Shown one piece after another: positions 1-8,274 of a stretch of DNA of 64,000 bases. The notes beneath the pieces were generated by a model. That model was not told where the DNA came from, did no database searches, and saw only the letters and a list, made by a program, of their open reading frames with translations. The first letter of the stretch is position 1. Each line of letters starts with the position of its first letter. Both the position numbers and the translations under genes were made by a program. This stretch comes from Streptococcus sp. oral taxon 431 (GTDB taxonomy: Bacteria > Bacillota > Bacilli > Lactobacillales > Streptococcaceae), in contig NZ_CP014264.1 in assembly GCF_001553685.1 (NCBI RefSeq), positions 70,001 through 134,000 on the forward strand. Direction: 5' to 3'.

Positions 1-190
1 TATCAGACAAATGTGGTAGTTTATCTGAGCCTAACAAAGATGGCTTTTTCTGTCTAGCTTAATTTTACAAATTGGGATTATAAAGTATACTAGCATAATT
101 CCTACAGTATTTTTTTCATTACAGAAATTTTAGATCTTTTTTGAAATGTAGGATTGTCCACCTGATTTGTTAATTTTTTTATCTGTTATT

Positions 191-258
191 TATTTGAATA
201 TTCATTATAGTACATGATAGAAGTATCTTCCCTGTTTCTTCTATTTTTTTGTTATACT
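191..258 (+). promoter_or_regulatory. Probable comW promoter with weak ComE-like repeats
   Basis: A TATACT -10 lies at 253-258. A weak ACA-type half-site (ACATGATAG, 212-220) sits 32 bases upstream, the distance at which the right ComE repeat lies in pneumococcal early competence promoters. The left repeat (around 191-199) is poor. ComE control is inferred from the gene identity more than from the sequence. Confidence 0.3.
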
Positions 259-289
259 CATTTTATCAATAGAAATGGAGTCAAATAAA

Positions 290-526
290 ATGATTGAACA
301 GATTTATGAACAATATCTTGATTTTTATGATGTTATTGAAAAGGAATATAGTTATTTAGTAGATAATGATTTAGAATGGGAAGTTTTTCATCTTCGATTT
401 TTACTCTATTATTTAGTTAGGTACAAGCTTGATATTATGCATCCTTTATTTTCTTACCACTATAGAGCTTGCTACCGTTTGTACATTGAACAGTTATTGA
501 TTTCAAATGATTGGGTTGGGAGATAA
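290..526 (+). CDS. comW: Competence protein ComW (sigma-X stabiliser/activator)
   Basis: A 78-residue protein beginning MIEQIYEQYLDFYD and containing WEVFHLRFLLYYLVRY and YHYRACYRLYIEQL. This matches the pattern and exact length of pneumococcal ComW as I remember it, although many residues differ. ComW protects and activates the alternative sigma factor ComX during competence. I chose the ATG at 290 rather than the in-frame ATG at 275 because TGGAG lies 8 bases upstream and the length then equals that of ComW. It lies just upstream of purA, the pneumococcal arrangement. The divergence from S. pneumoniae points to S. mitis or a relative. Confidence 0.85.
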   Translation: MIEQIYEQYLDFYDVIEKEYSYLVDNDLEWEVFHLRFLLYYLVRYKLDIMHPLFSYHYRACYRLYIEQLLISNDWVGR

Positions 527-688
527 TTTATAAATTCCATATTTCCGAACGATTTCATAGTTTTTTCTTTTCAAAATATAAATTTACAATATTTTTTTAA
601 TATTAATTTTCTAGTTTTCTCTAATTCCCTAATGTTTCTGGTCTTTGGTCTTGAAAAAATTGAGAATCTTTATTATAATAAATTGTAA

Positions 689-2044
<1,356 letters not shown>

Positions 2045-2165
2045 GAGATTTTTTAAGATTTGTTTAAGATAGTTCAGCTATACTATAGACAGTTACAAGA
2101 AGACCTCCTAACTTATTGTAACAAATATCCTAAACTTTTCTTTTTCATAATAATCTCCCTATAAA

Positions 2166-2191
2166 GTCACCGCATTCGGTGGCTTTTTTTT
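2166..2191 (+). terminator. Intrinsic terminator of purA
   Basis: A 7-bp stem (GTCACCG with CGGTGGC, one G-T pair) with a CATT loop is followed by eight T residues. Confidence 0.9.
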
Positions 2192-2391
2192 CAGTTGAAG
2201 AAAAAAACAGTGGGTATTAAGTCTCTAGATTAAGTCTTGATTTGGTAGCCCCAGATCTACGAGTTTTCAACATTTGGGTAAATTGCTTAAAGTTGTGAAT
2301 TGAGAAAAGAAGTTTTGGTAAAAGAAGCTTTTTGAATTCTCAAATACCAACAAATCGTTCAATTTGCCATCACATCAAAGGCGCATAACTA

Positions 2392-2427
2392 AGAAAAAAT
2401 GAGGTTGGGATTTCTGATCCCAGCCTC
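2392..2427 (-). terminator. Terminator for the leftward membrane-protein pseudogene
   Basis: The stem GAGG-T-TGGGAT (2401-2411) pairs with ATCCCA-G-CCTC (ending 2427). The T-run lies on the minus strand (complement of AAAAAA at 2394-2399), so it ends leftward transcription from the pseudogene at 2487-3079. Bases 2192-2391 show nothing else that I can support. Confidence 0.65.
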
Positions 2428-2486
2428 TTCAGTGAACTATTTTCTTGAGAATTTGTAAGTTAGACAAACTTGAATTTTTTTCTGAA

Positions 2487-3079
2487 TCAGCTTACTTGAT
2501 TATCTGATTTATCACTTTGAAATTGCTGTATTTCGTGCATAAAAGCATCTGCTTTTAGTTTGTCTGTGATGATACTGACACTGACTAGCTTATTTAGTTT
2601 TTTTTCATGTCCTTCTAAAAAAATAGGATTTCTAATTTTTATGCTTAACTTTACGCAATTAAAAGGACGCTTTTTAATGGTTATTTGTTCGATATCTTGA
2701 AGGCCAAATTGATAATGTAATAGGCTGTGACCTCTACTGCTATAGGTATAATACTGAACAGTATTGTTTTTAAAAATCTCTACTTTTACTCCATTTAGGT
2801 ATAATACTGAACAGTATTGTTTTTAAAAATCTCTACTTTTACTCCATTTATGAAGAAAGAAAAGCCTAAAAACCATATAAGAAGTGGAGCATAAATCAGC
2901 GCTACCGCCATAACAATCTTGTCTGCAAAATCAGTATTGTAAGTCATCAGACGCTTTAGAATCCAGAGAATCATAACAGATATAGATATCATGGATGGGC
3001 CCCATACTCTATTAAATGTATCTTTATATGGAAACATCAAGGTAAGTTTTGGTTCATCCTGTAAAAATTCTAATTTCAT
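2487..3079 (-). pseudogene. Small membrane protein gene broken by a 53-bp tandem duplication
   Basis: The intact N-terminal part (94 residues from MKLEFLQDEPKLTLMFPYKD) has two hydrophobic segments (residues ~30-42 and ~57-78). It stops early at TAA after VQYYT because a 53-bp unit is duplicated in tandem. Removing one copy restores a single 179-codon frame that continues YSSRGHSLLHYQFGLQDIEQ and ends at TGA (2487-2489). The restored protein would be a two-TM protein with a cytosolic beta-rich tail, the layout of YcxB-type bacterial PH-like proteins, but I do not firmly recognise it. Confidence 0.7.
2745..2850. repeat. Exact 53-bp tandem duplication
   Basis: Bases 2745-2797 and 2798-2850 are the same 53-bp sequence, starting GGTATAATACTGAACAG. 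Since 53 is not a multiple of three, it shifts the frame of the leftward gene. Confidence 0.95.
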
Positions 3080-3382
3080 TATTTACCCTTTCATCTTGTT
3101 TATTATTTAAATCTCAGGATAATCATCTCTTGGAGACTTATAGTTAAAAATCTTCCGACAGATCTGGACATTCTGTATCAGTTGTCTCCATTACTCTCAG
3201 TTCATGATTTCTAATGTTTCTCTGAATTTTGCTACTATTATACTCTTTTTATAACATTATTTCTACAAACCAGAGATTGAATACTATCTAAAGTTGGTTT
3301 CTGCAAATATTATAGAGGTCTTTTTTTGTCTAGGAAAACATGCTATAATGATAGAATTGATAGGCGAGAAAAGAGAGAAGTT

Positions 3383-3850
3383 ATGGATTATACAATTGAA
3401 GAAAAAGAAGTTTTTATGAGAGAGGCCTTAAAGGAGGCGGAGATTGCTTTAGAGCATGATGAAATCCCAATTGGTTGTGTGATTGTCAAGGATGGAGAAA
3501 TCATTGGTCGGGGGCACAATGCACGTGAGGAGTTGCAACGTGCGGTCATGCATGCGGAAATTATGGCCATTGAGAATGCTAATCTGAGGGAAGAGAGCTG
3601 GCGCTTGCTCGACTGCACACTTTTTGTGACCATTGAGCCGTGCGTTATGTGTAGTGGGGCGATTGGGCTTGCTCGTATCCCTAAGGTAGTTTATGGGGCT
3701 AAAAATCAGAAATTTGGCGCCGCGGGCAGCCTCTACGATATCTTAACAGATGAGCGCCTAAATCATCGTGTAGAGGTTGAAACAGGGATTTTAGAGAGTG
3801 AATGTGCAGGTATTATGCAGGAATTTTTCAGAAATCGACGGAAAAAATAA
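3383..3850 (+). CDS. tadA: tRNA-specific adenosine deaminase
   Basis: A 155-residue deaminase that converts A34 to inosine in tRNA-Arg(ACG). The zinc site is complete: HAE (in MHAEIMAIENA) with the catalytic Glu, and PCVMCSGA with the two Cys ligands. The start at 3383 follows AGAGAGAAG and gives the usual length; an in-frame extension to 3326 adds non-conserved residues. It lies directly upstream of the SRP RNA gene, as I recall for pneumococcus. Confidence 0.95.
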   Translation: MDYTIEEKEVFMREALKEAEIALEHDEIPIGCVIVKDGEIIGRGHNAREELQRAVMHAEIMAIENANLREESWRLLDCTLFVTIEPCVMCSGAIGLARIPKVVYGAKNQKFGAAGSLYDILTDERLNHRVEVETGILESECAGIMQEFFRNRRKK

Positions 3851-3876
3851 TTTCTCTTTTAAAATCTTTGGAAATG

Positions 3877-3885
3877 TGGTATAAT
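3877..3885 (+). promoter_or_regulatory. Extended -10 promoter of the SRP RNA gene
   Basis: TGGTATAAT is a perfect extended -10 about 8 bases before the predicted RNA 5' end; the -35 region is poor. Confidence 0.75.
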
Positions 3886-3892
3886 AACTAAT

Positions 3893-3970
3893 GGAGCAAC
3901 AGTTCTGCGTGAAGCGGGTCAGGGGAGGAATCCAGCAGCCCTAAGCGATGTGAATTGTGTGCTCTTTTTT
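3893..3970 (+). ncRNA. ffs: Signal recognition particle RNA (small 4.5S type)
   Basis: The core GGGTCAGGGGAGGAATCCAG, continuing CAGCCCTAAGCGA, contains the conserved GGAGGAA tetraloop-side and internal-loop sequences that bind Ffh. The ends pair (GGAGCA with TGCTC, TTC with GAA), giving a ~72-nt hairpin followed by six T residues acting as terminator. The RNA guides ribosomes making membrane proteins to FtsY. The prophage is inserted at its 3' end, and the left junction keeps the RNA sequence and its T-run. Confidence 0.92.
3955..3970. other. Prophage attachment site attL (core)
   Basis: TTGTGTGCTCTTTTTT is repeated exactly at 44108-44123. After one mismatch the match resumes with GTGC. The core spans the 3' strand of the SRP RNA stem plus its T-run, so integration leaves the RNA gene intact. 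Confidence 0.85.
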
Positions 3971-3977
3971 CGTGCAC

Positions 3978-4019
3978 TTAAAAAGCCCTTTAATATCAAC
4001 GCTTTAAGGGGCTTTTGTT
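3978..4019. terminator. Hairpin between SRP RNA and integrase
   Basis: AAAAGCCC-TTTAA pairs with TTAAGGGGCTTTT, with A/T-rich flanks on both sides. It can end leftward transcription from int and rightward transcription from the SRP RNA. Confidence 0.7.
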
Positions 4020-4037
4020 TGTCTTGTGTAAGGAAAA

Positions 4038-4054
4038 GGGGCAGTCGAGGGGCA
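4038..4054 (+). other. Putative integrase arm-site pair (left)
   Basis: Two GGGGCA hexamers (4038-4043 and 4049-4054) are spaced 11 bp start to start, one helical turn. The same pair with the same spacing occurs near attR (43977-43993). Confidence 0.5.
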
Positions 4055-4058
4055 GAAT

Positions 4059-5201
4059 TTAAAATTTTATCTTGTCTAACTTGCTAGATATGTCTGATAC
4101 CATTTTTTGAGTGACATGGGAATAAATCTCTAGCGTGGTCTTTGAGTCGCTATGTCCTACTCTATCCATGATAGCAGTCAAGGGGATACCTAATTCAGCA
4201 AGTAGGGATATATGGGAGTGTCTGAACATATGTGTAGTGATGTTCTTATCTATGCCGATTTTCTGTCCGTGTCTTTTCAAGGCTGCAATCACCCGGACAT
4301 TTGTTATCGGCTCTCCTAGAGTGTTGATGAAAATAAAATCTGTATTAAATCCATTTGTTGCATTCTCTATTATTTGCTCTTTGATAATGTCTAACACTTT
4401 TTGAGGTGCTGTTATAACCCTATCAGATTTGACTGTCTTTGGTGTAGTTCTCTCTTTTTGTCTGAAATCGTATGTATGCTTGATGTGAATGGTCTTTTTA
4501 GAAAAATCTATATCCTCCTTGTAATTTAAGGCAGCAAGCTCTCCATACCGCATGCCGGTAAGAAAAAGAACTTTAGCTATTCGGATATACTTTGTGATTC
4601 GATAATCACAAAGGGCCTCTTCTTTTAAGTTTTGAATGAATAACTTAAATTCTTTCTGATCTAAGTATTTTGTATTTTTCTTTCTGAGATCGTCAGTTGT
4701 AATTAACTTTCTAGGCATTTCAACAAATAGCATTTCATTTGTATCGATGTAATTCATCCTGACCGCGAATTTCATTATCTGATTAAGCTTGAACTTTATT
4801 TTAGAAACATAGTTATGAGACCTTCCATCTTGTAATAGCTGATCTATCACTTTTTGTAATAATCGTCTATCAATGTTTCTAACCAAATAGTCGCCCTCTA
4901 TCTGCTTTAAAATCTCTTTTTTAACATTTTTTGAAGCGTAGACGGTTGAATTTTTAACACCGTGTTTCCAGTTCTCCTCAAATTCCTCGTATAGTTTTTC
5001 AAAAGTTATATCAGAAACAAAATGTTGTTTTTCTCCTAACTTTTGTTTTATCTTTTCCTGCAGTAAAATCGCAGCTTGATTTCTTGCCTGGGGAGTTTTC
5101 TTCTCCATCGTGACTGAGACTTTTTTCAATTTCTCAGTATATGGGTCTTTGTATCGCTCAAAATATTTAAACTTGCCGTTTGGCAATTCTTCCATCCACA
5201 T
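4059..5201 (-). CDS. int: Phage integrase (tyrosine recombinase)
   Basis: A 380-residue site-specific recombinase for prophage integration and excision. An N-terminal arm-binding region (PNGKFKYFERYKDP) is followed by a SAM-like core-binding domain and a catalytic domain with the Arg in LTGMRYGELAAL, HMFRHSHISLL (H-x-x-R), and the nucleophile Tyr in TLEIYSHVT. The start at 5201 follows GTGAGG; a longer frame to 5336 runs through the hairpins at 5232-5316 and is not credible as protein. It is the leftmost prophage gene, next to attL, and is transcribed in the same direction as the repressor. Confidence 0.95.
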   Translation of the reverse strand: MWMEELPNGKFKYFERYKDPYTEKLKKVSVTMEKKTPQARNQAAILLQEKIKQKLGEKQHFVSDITFEKLYEEFEENWKHGVKNSTVYASKNVKKEILKQIEGDYLVRNIDRRLLQKVIDQLLQDGRSHNYVSKIKFKLNQIMKFAVRMNYIDTNEMLFVEMPRKLITTDDLRKKNTKYLDQKEFKLFIQNLKEEALCDYRITKYIRIAKVLFLTGMRYGELAALNYKEDIDFSKKTIHIKHTYDFRQKERTTPKTVKSDRVITAPQKVLDIIKEQIIENATNGFNTDFIFINTLGEPITNVRVIAALKRHGQKIGIDKNITTHMFRHSHISLLAELGIPLTAIMDRVGHSDSKTTLEIYSHVTQKMVSDISSKLDKIKF

Positions 5202-5323
5202 TGATTTTACCTCACTTTTTTGATAAAATGGGTATAGTAAAACAGGCCATTTAATGCCTTTTACTATACATGATCGCCTCACGCTCAGACTCGCCAAAGT
5301 TTTGAGAGCGTGGGGCTTTTTTT
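5201..5323 (+). ncRNA. Putative small RNA antisense to the int leader
   Basis: A rightward promoter TTGATT (5201-5206), 17-bp spacer, TAAAAT (5224-5229) would start a transcript near 5236. A first hairpin (5232-5269) pairs GTATAGTAAAA with TTTTACTATAC. A second has an 11-bp stem (5276-5286 with 5306-5316), a 19-nt loop containing CTCGCCAAAGTT, and seven T residues (5317-5323): a textbook intrinsic terminator. No protein gene lies between this promoter and terminator, so the unit looks like an ~88-nt RNA opposite the repressor-int leader. The exact 12-nt loop recurs at 27439-27450. Confidence 0.55.
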
Positions 5324-5353
5324 GAGTTGTTTCCAAAATGGAAACAGTTGGTT

Positions 5354-6199
5354 TTATTCCCCTCTATACACCCCAACAACTGCATAGATCTTGATGTGTG
5401 TATCTTCGGCTGGTGGGAAGTCTAGGATGATGTCTTCATACTTGTCATTGAGCGACACTAGGCGTAAGCGTCCGTTTTCGGTATATATCTTCTTGAAGTA
5501 AGAACGGTCTCCATATGCGATAACTGCTAAATCTCCGTTGTAGGTAGTCAGTCCTTTGTCTACTAAATAGAGAATGTCTCCGTCTTGGTAGTCAGGTTGC
5601 ATGGAGTCTCCACTTACCTTAGTTGCAATGTCATGACGTGGTGGTTGCTCGTCAACCTCTATTGTCTCTCTATCTGTATCATCGTAACCAAATCCATAGT
5701 TAAATCCACAAGCTGCTGCCGTTTCAGACACTATCTCGACTTGATACAAGCTGATGAGGTTTTCCGACACTTCGTTTCCCTTCGTTTTTTCTTCGTTTTC
5801 TTGACTCTCCAGAAGCTCCTCAGACGTCCGTAGAACGATTTTTTTGTTTGAAGTGGTTAATTGCACTACCTTATCCGTTATCTGCTGTGTGAGCGAATCT
5901 GGAGCATCTGGGAGGGGGTGGGTGATAGCTATGGATTTTAGATGAGGAGGAGTAGAATTGATTTGAATTTCTTGATCATCATCAAGCTTATCAATTAAAG
6001 CTTCTACAGAAATTTGCATACCTTTTGCAATTTTTTCTATCGTCTCATAAGATGGGATAATGGGCTTTTTTGACTTCGGATGTTCATTCTTTTCAAGCAT
6101 AGAAATATATCCCTTCGTTAAGTCGGACAATTCACAAAAAGCATCCATTGATAACTTGTGCTCCGTTCTATACGATTTTAGTAATTCTCCTAACTTCAT
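5354..6199 (-). CDS. CI-like repressor with S24 peptidase domain
   Basis: A 281-residue lysogeny repressor. Residues 5-60 form an HTH (LSMDAFCELSDLTKGYISML). Residues ~185-281 form a LexA/CI-type S24 domain with the catalytic Ser in KVSGDSMQPDY and the Lys in SYFKKIY, so RecA-stimulated self-cleavage on DNA damage is expected. It is divergent from the early genes across an operator region and upstream of int in the same direction. The leftward promoter has TATAAT (complement of 6231-6236) and a TTTACT -35 (complement of 6254-6259) spaced 17 bp. Confidence 0.9.
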   Translation of the reverse strand: MKLGELLKSYRTEHKLSMDAFCELSDLTKGYISMLEKNEHPKSKKPIIPSYETIEKIAKGMQISVEALIDKLDDDQEIQINSTPPHLKSIAITHPLPDAPDSLTQQITDKVVQLTTSNKKIVLRTSEELLESQENEEKTKGNEVSENLISLYQVEIVSETAAACGFNYGFGYDDTDRETIEVDEQPPRHDIATKVSGDSMQPDYQDGDILYLVDKGLTTYNGDLAVIAYGDRSYFKKIYTENGRLRLVSLNDKYEDIILDFPPAEDTHIKIYAVVGVYRGE

Positions 6200-6221
6200 A
6201 AAAAGCTCCTTTCTATATATT

Positions 6222-6311
6222 GTTTAATCCATTATACACCTTTAAATAAAAAAAGTAAATTTTTTTGTTTAACACGCTTGACATTTCTTGTTTAACGTGT
6301 TAAACTATAAT
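6222..6311. promoter_or_regulatory. Lysogeny switch: divergent promoters and repressor operators
   Basis: The early promoter is TTGACA (6278-6283), 17 bp, TAAACT (6301-6306), with TATAAT just beyond (6306-6311). Operator copies are GTTTAACGTGTTAAAC (6290-6305, palindromic apart from the centre), GTTTAACACG (6267-6276) and a half-site GTTTAA (6222-6227). The palindrome covers the early -10, so bound repressor should block rightward transcription. The same 16-bp palindrome type recurs at 7727-7742. Confidence 0.8.
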
Positions 6312-6363
6312 CAAGCTTAAGGAAATAACAAAAACCAAGAGCAAAAAAGAAAGGAGTAGGCAA

Positions 6364-6516
6364 ATGAACGAATTAGAAAGAAAAGCCCTCGACGATGTGT
6401 TGAGGACGGTTAGACTTATAAATCAAAAAGTCGCTGAGGTTAATGAACTTCAAAGTCAACAAGAGCTAGCTATTTCTTATCTGCGGGGAATAATGGATGG
6501 CTCTGGACCTGTTTGA
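6364..6516 (+). CDS. Small early phage protein
   Basis: A 50-residue protein (starts MNELERKALDDVLRTVRLIN) after AGGAGTAGGCAA, the first gene from the early promoter, where cro often sits. It is acidic and predicted helical/coiled-coil with no HTH that I can see. Its last 47 bases overlap the end of the convergent gene at 6470-7129. Function unknown. Confidence 0.6.
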   Translation: MNELERKALDDVLRTVRLINQKVAEVNELQSQQELAISYLRGIMDGSGPV

Positions 6517-7129
6517 TTCTATCTTGAACTTCTTGTAGAATTGACTGCTGATCACCTATTATTGGTTTTGCATTAAAATCATAAGTGTGTACGAGAGAAG
6601 AATGAGACTGTTGCTTTTCTAACAGACTTAGTATCTTGTTTAGTTTTTTAGTTAACTTGTCATCAAGCTCTTCTAATGTAACGCTTTTATCAATACGACT
6701 TTCAGGCATTTCGAAGTTTTCAAAGCTTTTCATTTTAGCTTTTAAATCCTTTTTGGATTGCTCGATTTTTCCAACAGAAAGGTTATAGAAAACAGTTCTT
6801 TGGGATATGACATCAAAAGGAAGTTTGTTTCCCATTTGTATAATAGGGACCAAAGGGAGTTCTAATGCTTGTCGAAATCCTAATTCATAAAATGCATTCG
6901 GATTGTGTCCTGTCATATCTGCTACAACCATAGGAGCAGTCTTGAGGTAGCTGATGATAGTTTCATTGATATTATCAACTGCATCTACTTGGTCAACTCG
7001 TACTGGTTTATATCCTAATTCCTCACAGACTGGGGCTATCAGGTAAGAAAAAACCTCGTCTGCTCTATCTCTAGTTTCTGTTCCAGATTCACCGATAGCA
7101 GTTACAATAAAACAAATTTTTTCAGTCAT
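6470..7129 (-). CDS. Nucleotide-hydrolase/TIR-like protein, possible defence effector
   Basis: A 219-residue protein opposite in direction to the early operon. The N-terminal ~120 residues look like an alpha/beta fold of the nucleoside 2-deoxyribosyltransferase/TIR-like type: KICFIVTAIGESGTETRDRA, then MVVADMTGHNPNAFYELGFR, with the conserved D, N and E of the D-x-T-x-x-N-x-N-x-x-YELG signature. The C-terminal ~90 residues are helical and charged. The start at 7129 follows GGAGAAAAAC. The leftward promoter is an extended -10, TGGTATAAT (complement of 7155-7163), so it is probably made in the lysogen. Such stand-alone genes beside the repressor are often anti-phage or conversion genes. The fold assignment is from motif memory. 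Confidence 0.6.
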   Translation of the reverse strand: MTEKICFIVTAIGESGTETRDRADEVFSYLIAPVCEELGYKPVRVDQVDAVDNINETIISYLKTAPMVVADMTGHNPNAFYELGFRQALELPLVPIIQMGNKLPFDVISQRTVFYNLSVGKIEQSKKDLKAKMKSFENFEMPESRIDKSVTLEELDDKLTKKLNKILSLLEKQQSHSSLVHTYDFNAKPIIGDQQSILQEVQDRIKQVQSHPLFPADKK

Positions 7130-7184
7130 GTTTTTCTCCAATCATTTTATTTTGATTATACCATATTTGAAAGGGGGTGAGGAA

Positions 7185-7310
7185 ATGAGACCAAGACGAT
7201 ATCCGTATAGTGGAAAAATAAAAAAGTCTATCAATTTTCAGATAGACTTAGAAAAATTCAAGCGTCTTAGCTATGAAGCCATTCATGATACTTCTCAAGT
7301 AACTCAATAG
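7185..7310 (+). CDS. Small basic phage protein
   Basis: A 41-residue Arg/Lys-rich peptide (MRPRRYPYSGKIKKSINFQI) after AAGGGGGTGAGGAA. An upstream in-frame codon at 7128 would extend it without a ribosome binding site. Its last 44 bases overlap the convergent gene 7267-7458. Function unknown. Confidence 0.5.
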   Translation: MRPRRYPYSGKIKKSINFQIDLEKFKRLSYEAIHDTSQVTQ

Positions 7311-7458
7311 TAGTTATTGCAGAAATTAAACTACTGACCATCCCAAGTTGCAATCCGTCTGTATGGTCAATCTGTTTAGTAGCTTCATTAGCTTTAGCAG
7401 CGATAGCTTGCATATCTTCAGCTGTTAAAGATTCTCGAAATTCTTTAAAGGATTTCAT
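7267..7458 (-). CDS. Small unknown protein with its own promoter
   Basis: A 63-residue, mostly helical protein (MKSFKEFRESLTAEDMQAIA) with a very strong site AAAGGAGGTGA before the ATG. It has an extended -10 TGCTATAAT (complement of 7482-7490), within a 13-bp block identical to that before the gene at 7886-8209. It runs against the early operon and overlaps the end of 7185-7310. I do not recognise the family. Confidence 0.65.
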   Translation of the reverse strand: MKSFKEFRESLTAEDMQAIAAKANEATKQIDHTDGLQLGMVSSLISAITTIELLEKYHEWLHS

Positions 7459-7530
7459 AAAATCACCTCCTTTCTAGTTTTATTATAGCAGAAAGCGAGG
7501 AGAGAAAAAGAAAAATAAGGAGGTAGGAAC

Positions 7531-7719
7531 GTGCAAGGAGAACGTTTAAGAAAATGGCGCGAGAAAGAGAAAATGTCTCAAGAGGAACTCGCAGAGAAGT
7601 CAAATGTTTCTCGAACAACAATACACTTGATTGAATCAGGTCAGTCGTCAACAGTGAAAATTCGAACACTTCAAAAATTAGCAGTAGTTTTTAATAAGCA
7701 GGTGAAAGATTTTTTTTAA
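7531..7719 (+). CDS. Cro-like HTH (XRE) regulator
   Basis: A 62-residue stand-alone helix-turn-helix protein: LRKWREKEKMSQEELAEKSN then VSRTTIHLIESGQSSTVKI. GTG start after AAGGAGGTAGGAAC. A repressor operator palindrome lies immediately downstream (7727-7742), which fits a role in the lytic/lysogenic switch, perhaps as the Cro counterpart or as a local regulator of the following genes. Confidence 0.8.
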   Translation: MQGERLRKWREKEKMSQEELAEKSNVSRTTIHLIESGQSSTVKIRTLQKLAVVFNKQVKDFF

Positions 7720-7726
7720 AGCAAAC

Positions 7727-7742
7727 GTTTAACAAGTTAAAC
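7727..7742. promoter_or_regulatory. Third repressor operator palindrome
   Basis: GTTTAACAAGTTAAAC matches the operator at 6290-6305 in 14 of 16 bases, differing only near the centre. It lies between the HTH gene and the next small gene, over 1.4 kb from the main switch. Confidence 0.65.
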
Positions 7743-7771
7743 AAAAAAATAAGAAAGGAACGACCTTAGTG

Positions 7772-7912
7772 ATGTTTATCGAAATTGAAAATTTATCAGA
7801 TTTTATAGAATCCGCTAAAGAGGTCATAAAGAAAGCCGAAGAACTAGAAGCTGCTGTTCAACGGCTAAATGAAATGGAACTGGAATTAAAAACCAAGGCG
7901 ACTGATAAGTAA
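7772..7912 (+). CDS. Small coiled-coil phage protein
   Basis: A 46-residue acidic helical protein (MFIEIENLSDFIESAKEVIK) after GAAAGGAACGACC; the preceding GTG (7769) is an alternative start. Its last 27 bases overlap the convergent gene 7886-8209. Function unknown. Confidence 0.5.
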   Translation: MFIEIENLSDFIESAKEVIKKAEELEAAVQRLNEMELELKTKATDK

Positions 7913-8209
7913 AGCTTTTTGAGCTTCGGTCAGCATCTCTTTCCAGCTGGAGAATTTGGTTTGATTTGAAACGAATGTGTCTAAGGTTGTTTCATCTGCT
8001 TTTTCAAGTTCTTCTGCGGTAGAAATGTTTTCAGGACTTGATTTCAAGAAATCTTCTATGCTGGTGAAATTCGAATTTTCGCGCATAAATTTTTCAGAAA
8101 ATATTTCATCAAAAGAATATTTGTGAGTTCCTGAAACTGACTGAGCGTTTTTAGATAACTGTTTGAGTTTTTTCTCAAACCCATCCATTCCTTTTATCTT
8201 AAAAGACAT
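7886..8209 (-). CDS. Conserved small phage protein with its own promoter
   Basis: A 107-residue protein starting MSFKIKGMDGFEKKLKQLSK and ending KALLISRLGF, with site AAAGGAGGTGA and extended -10 TGCTATAAT on the minus strand (complement of 8234-8242). I associate this pattern (FKIKGMDGFEKKLK ... FSSWKEML ... RLGF) with small hypothetical proteins of Firmicutes phages and mobile elements, without a known function. It is the third leftward gene in the rightward early region. Confidence 0.65.
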   Translation of the reverse strand: MSFKIKGMDGFEKKLKQLSKNAQSVSGTHKYSFDEIFSEKFMRENSNFTSIEDFLKSSPENISTAEELEKADETTLDTFVSNQTKFSSWKEMLTEAQKALLISRLGF

Positions 8210-8274
8210 AGGATTCACCTCCTTTCTGCTTATATTATAGCAGAAATGGAGATTAGAAATAGAAAGGAGGACGG

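Noticed and set aside
1..189. A gene upstream of comW
   Set aside because: No open frame with start and ribosome binding site; AT-rich non-coding DNA as far as I can see.
5202..5336. N-terminal extension of integrase by 45 residues
   Set aside because: It would translate the two hairpins; the ATG at 5201 has a good ribosome binding site and gives the usual integrase N-terminus.
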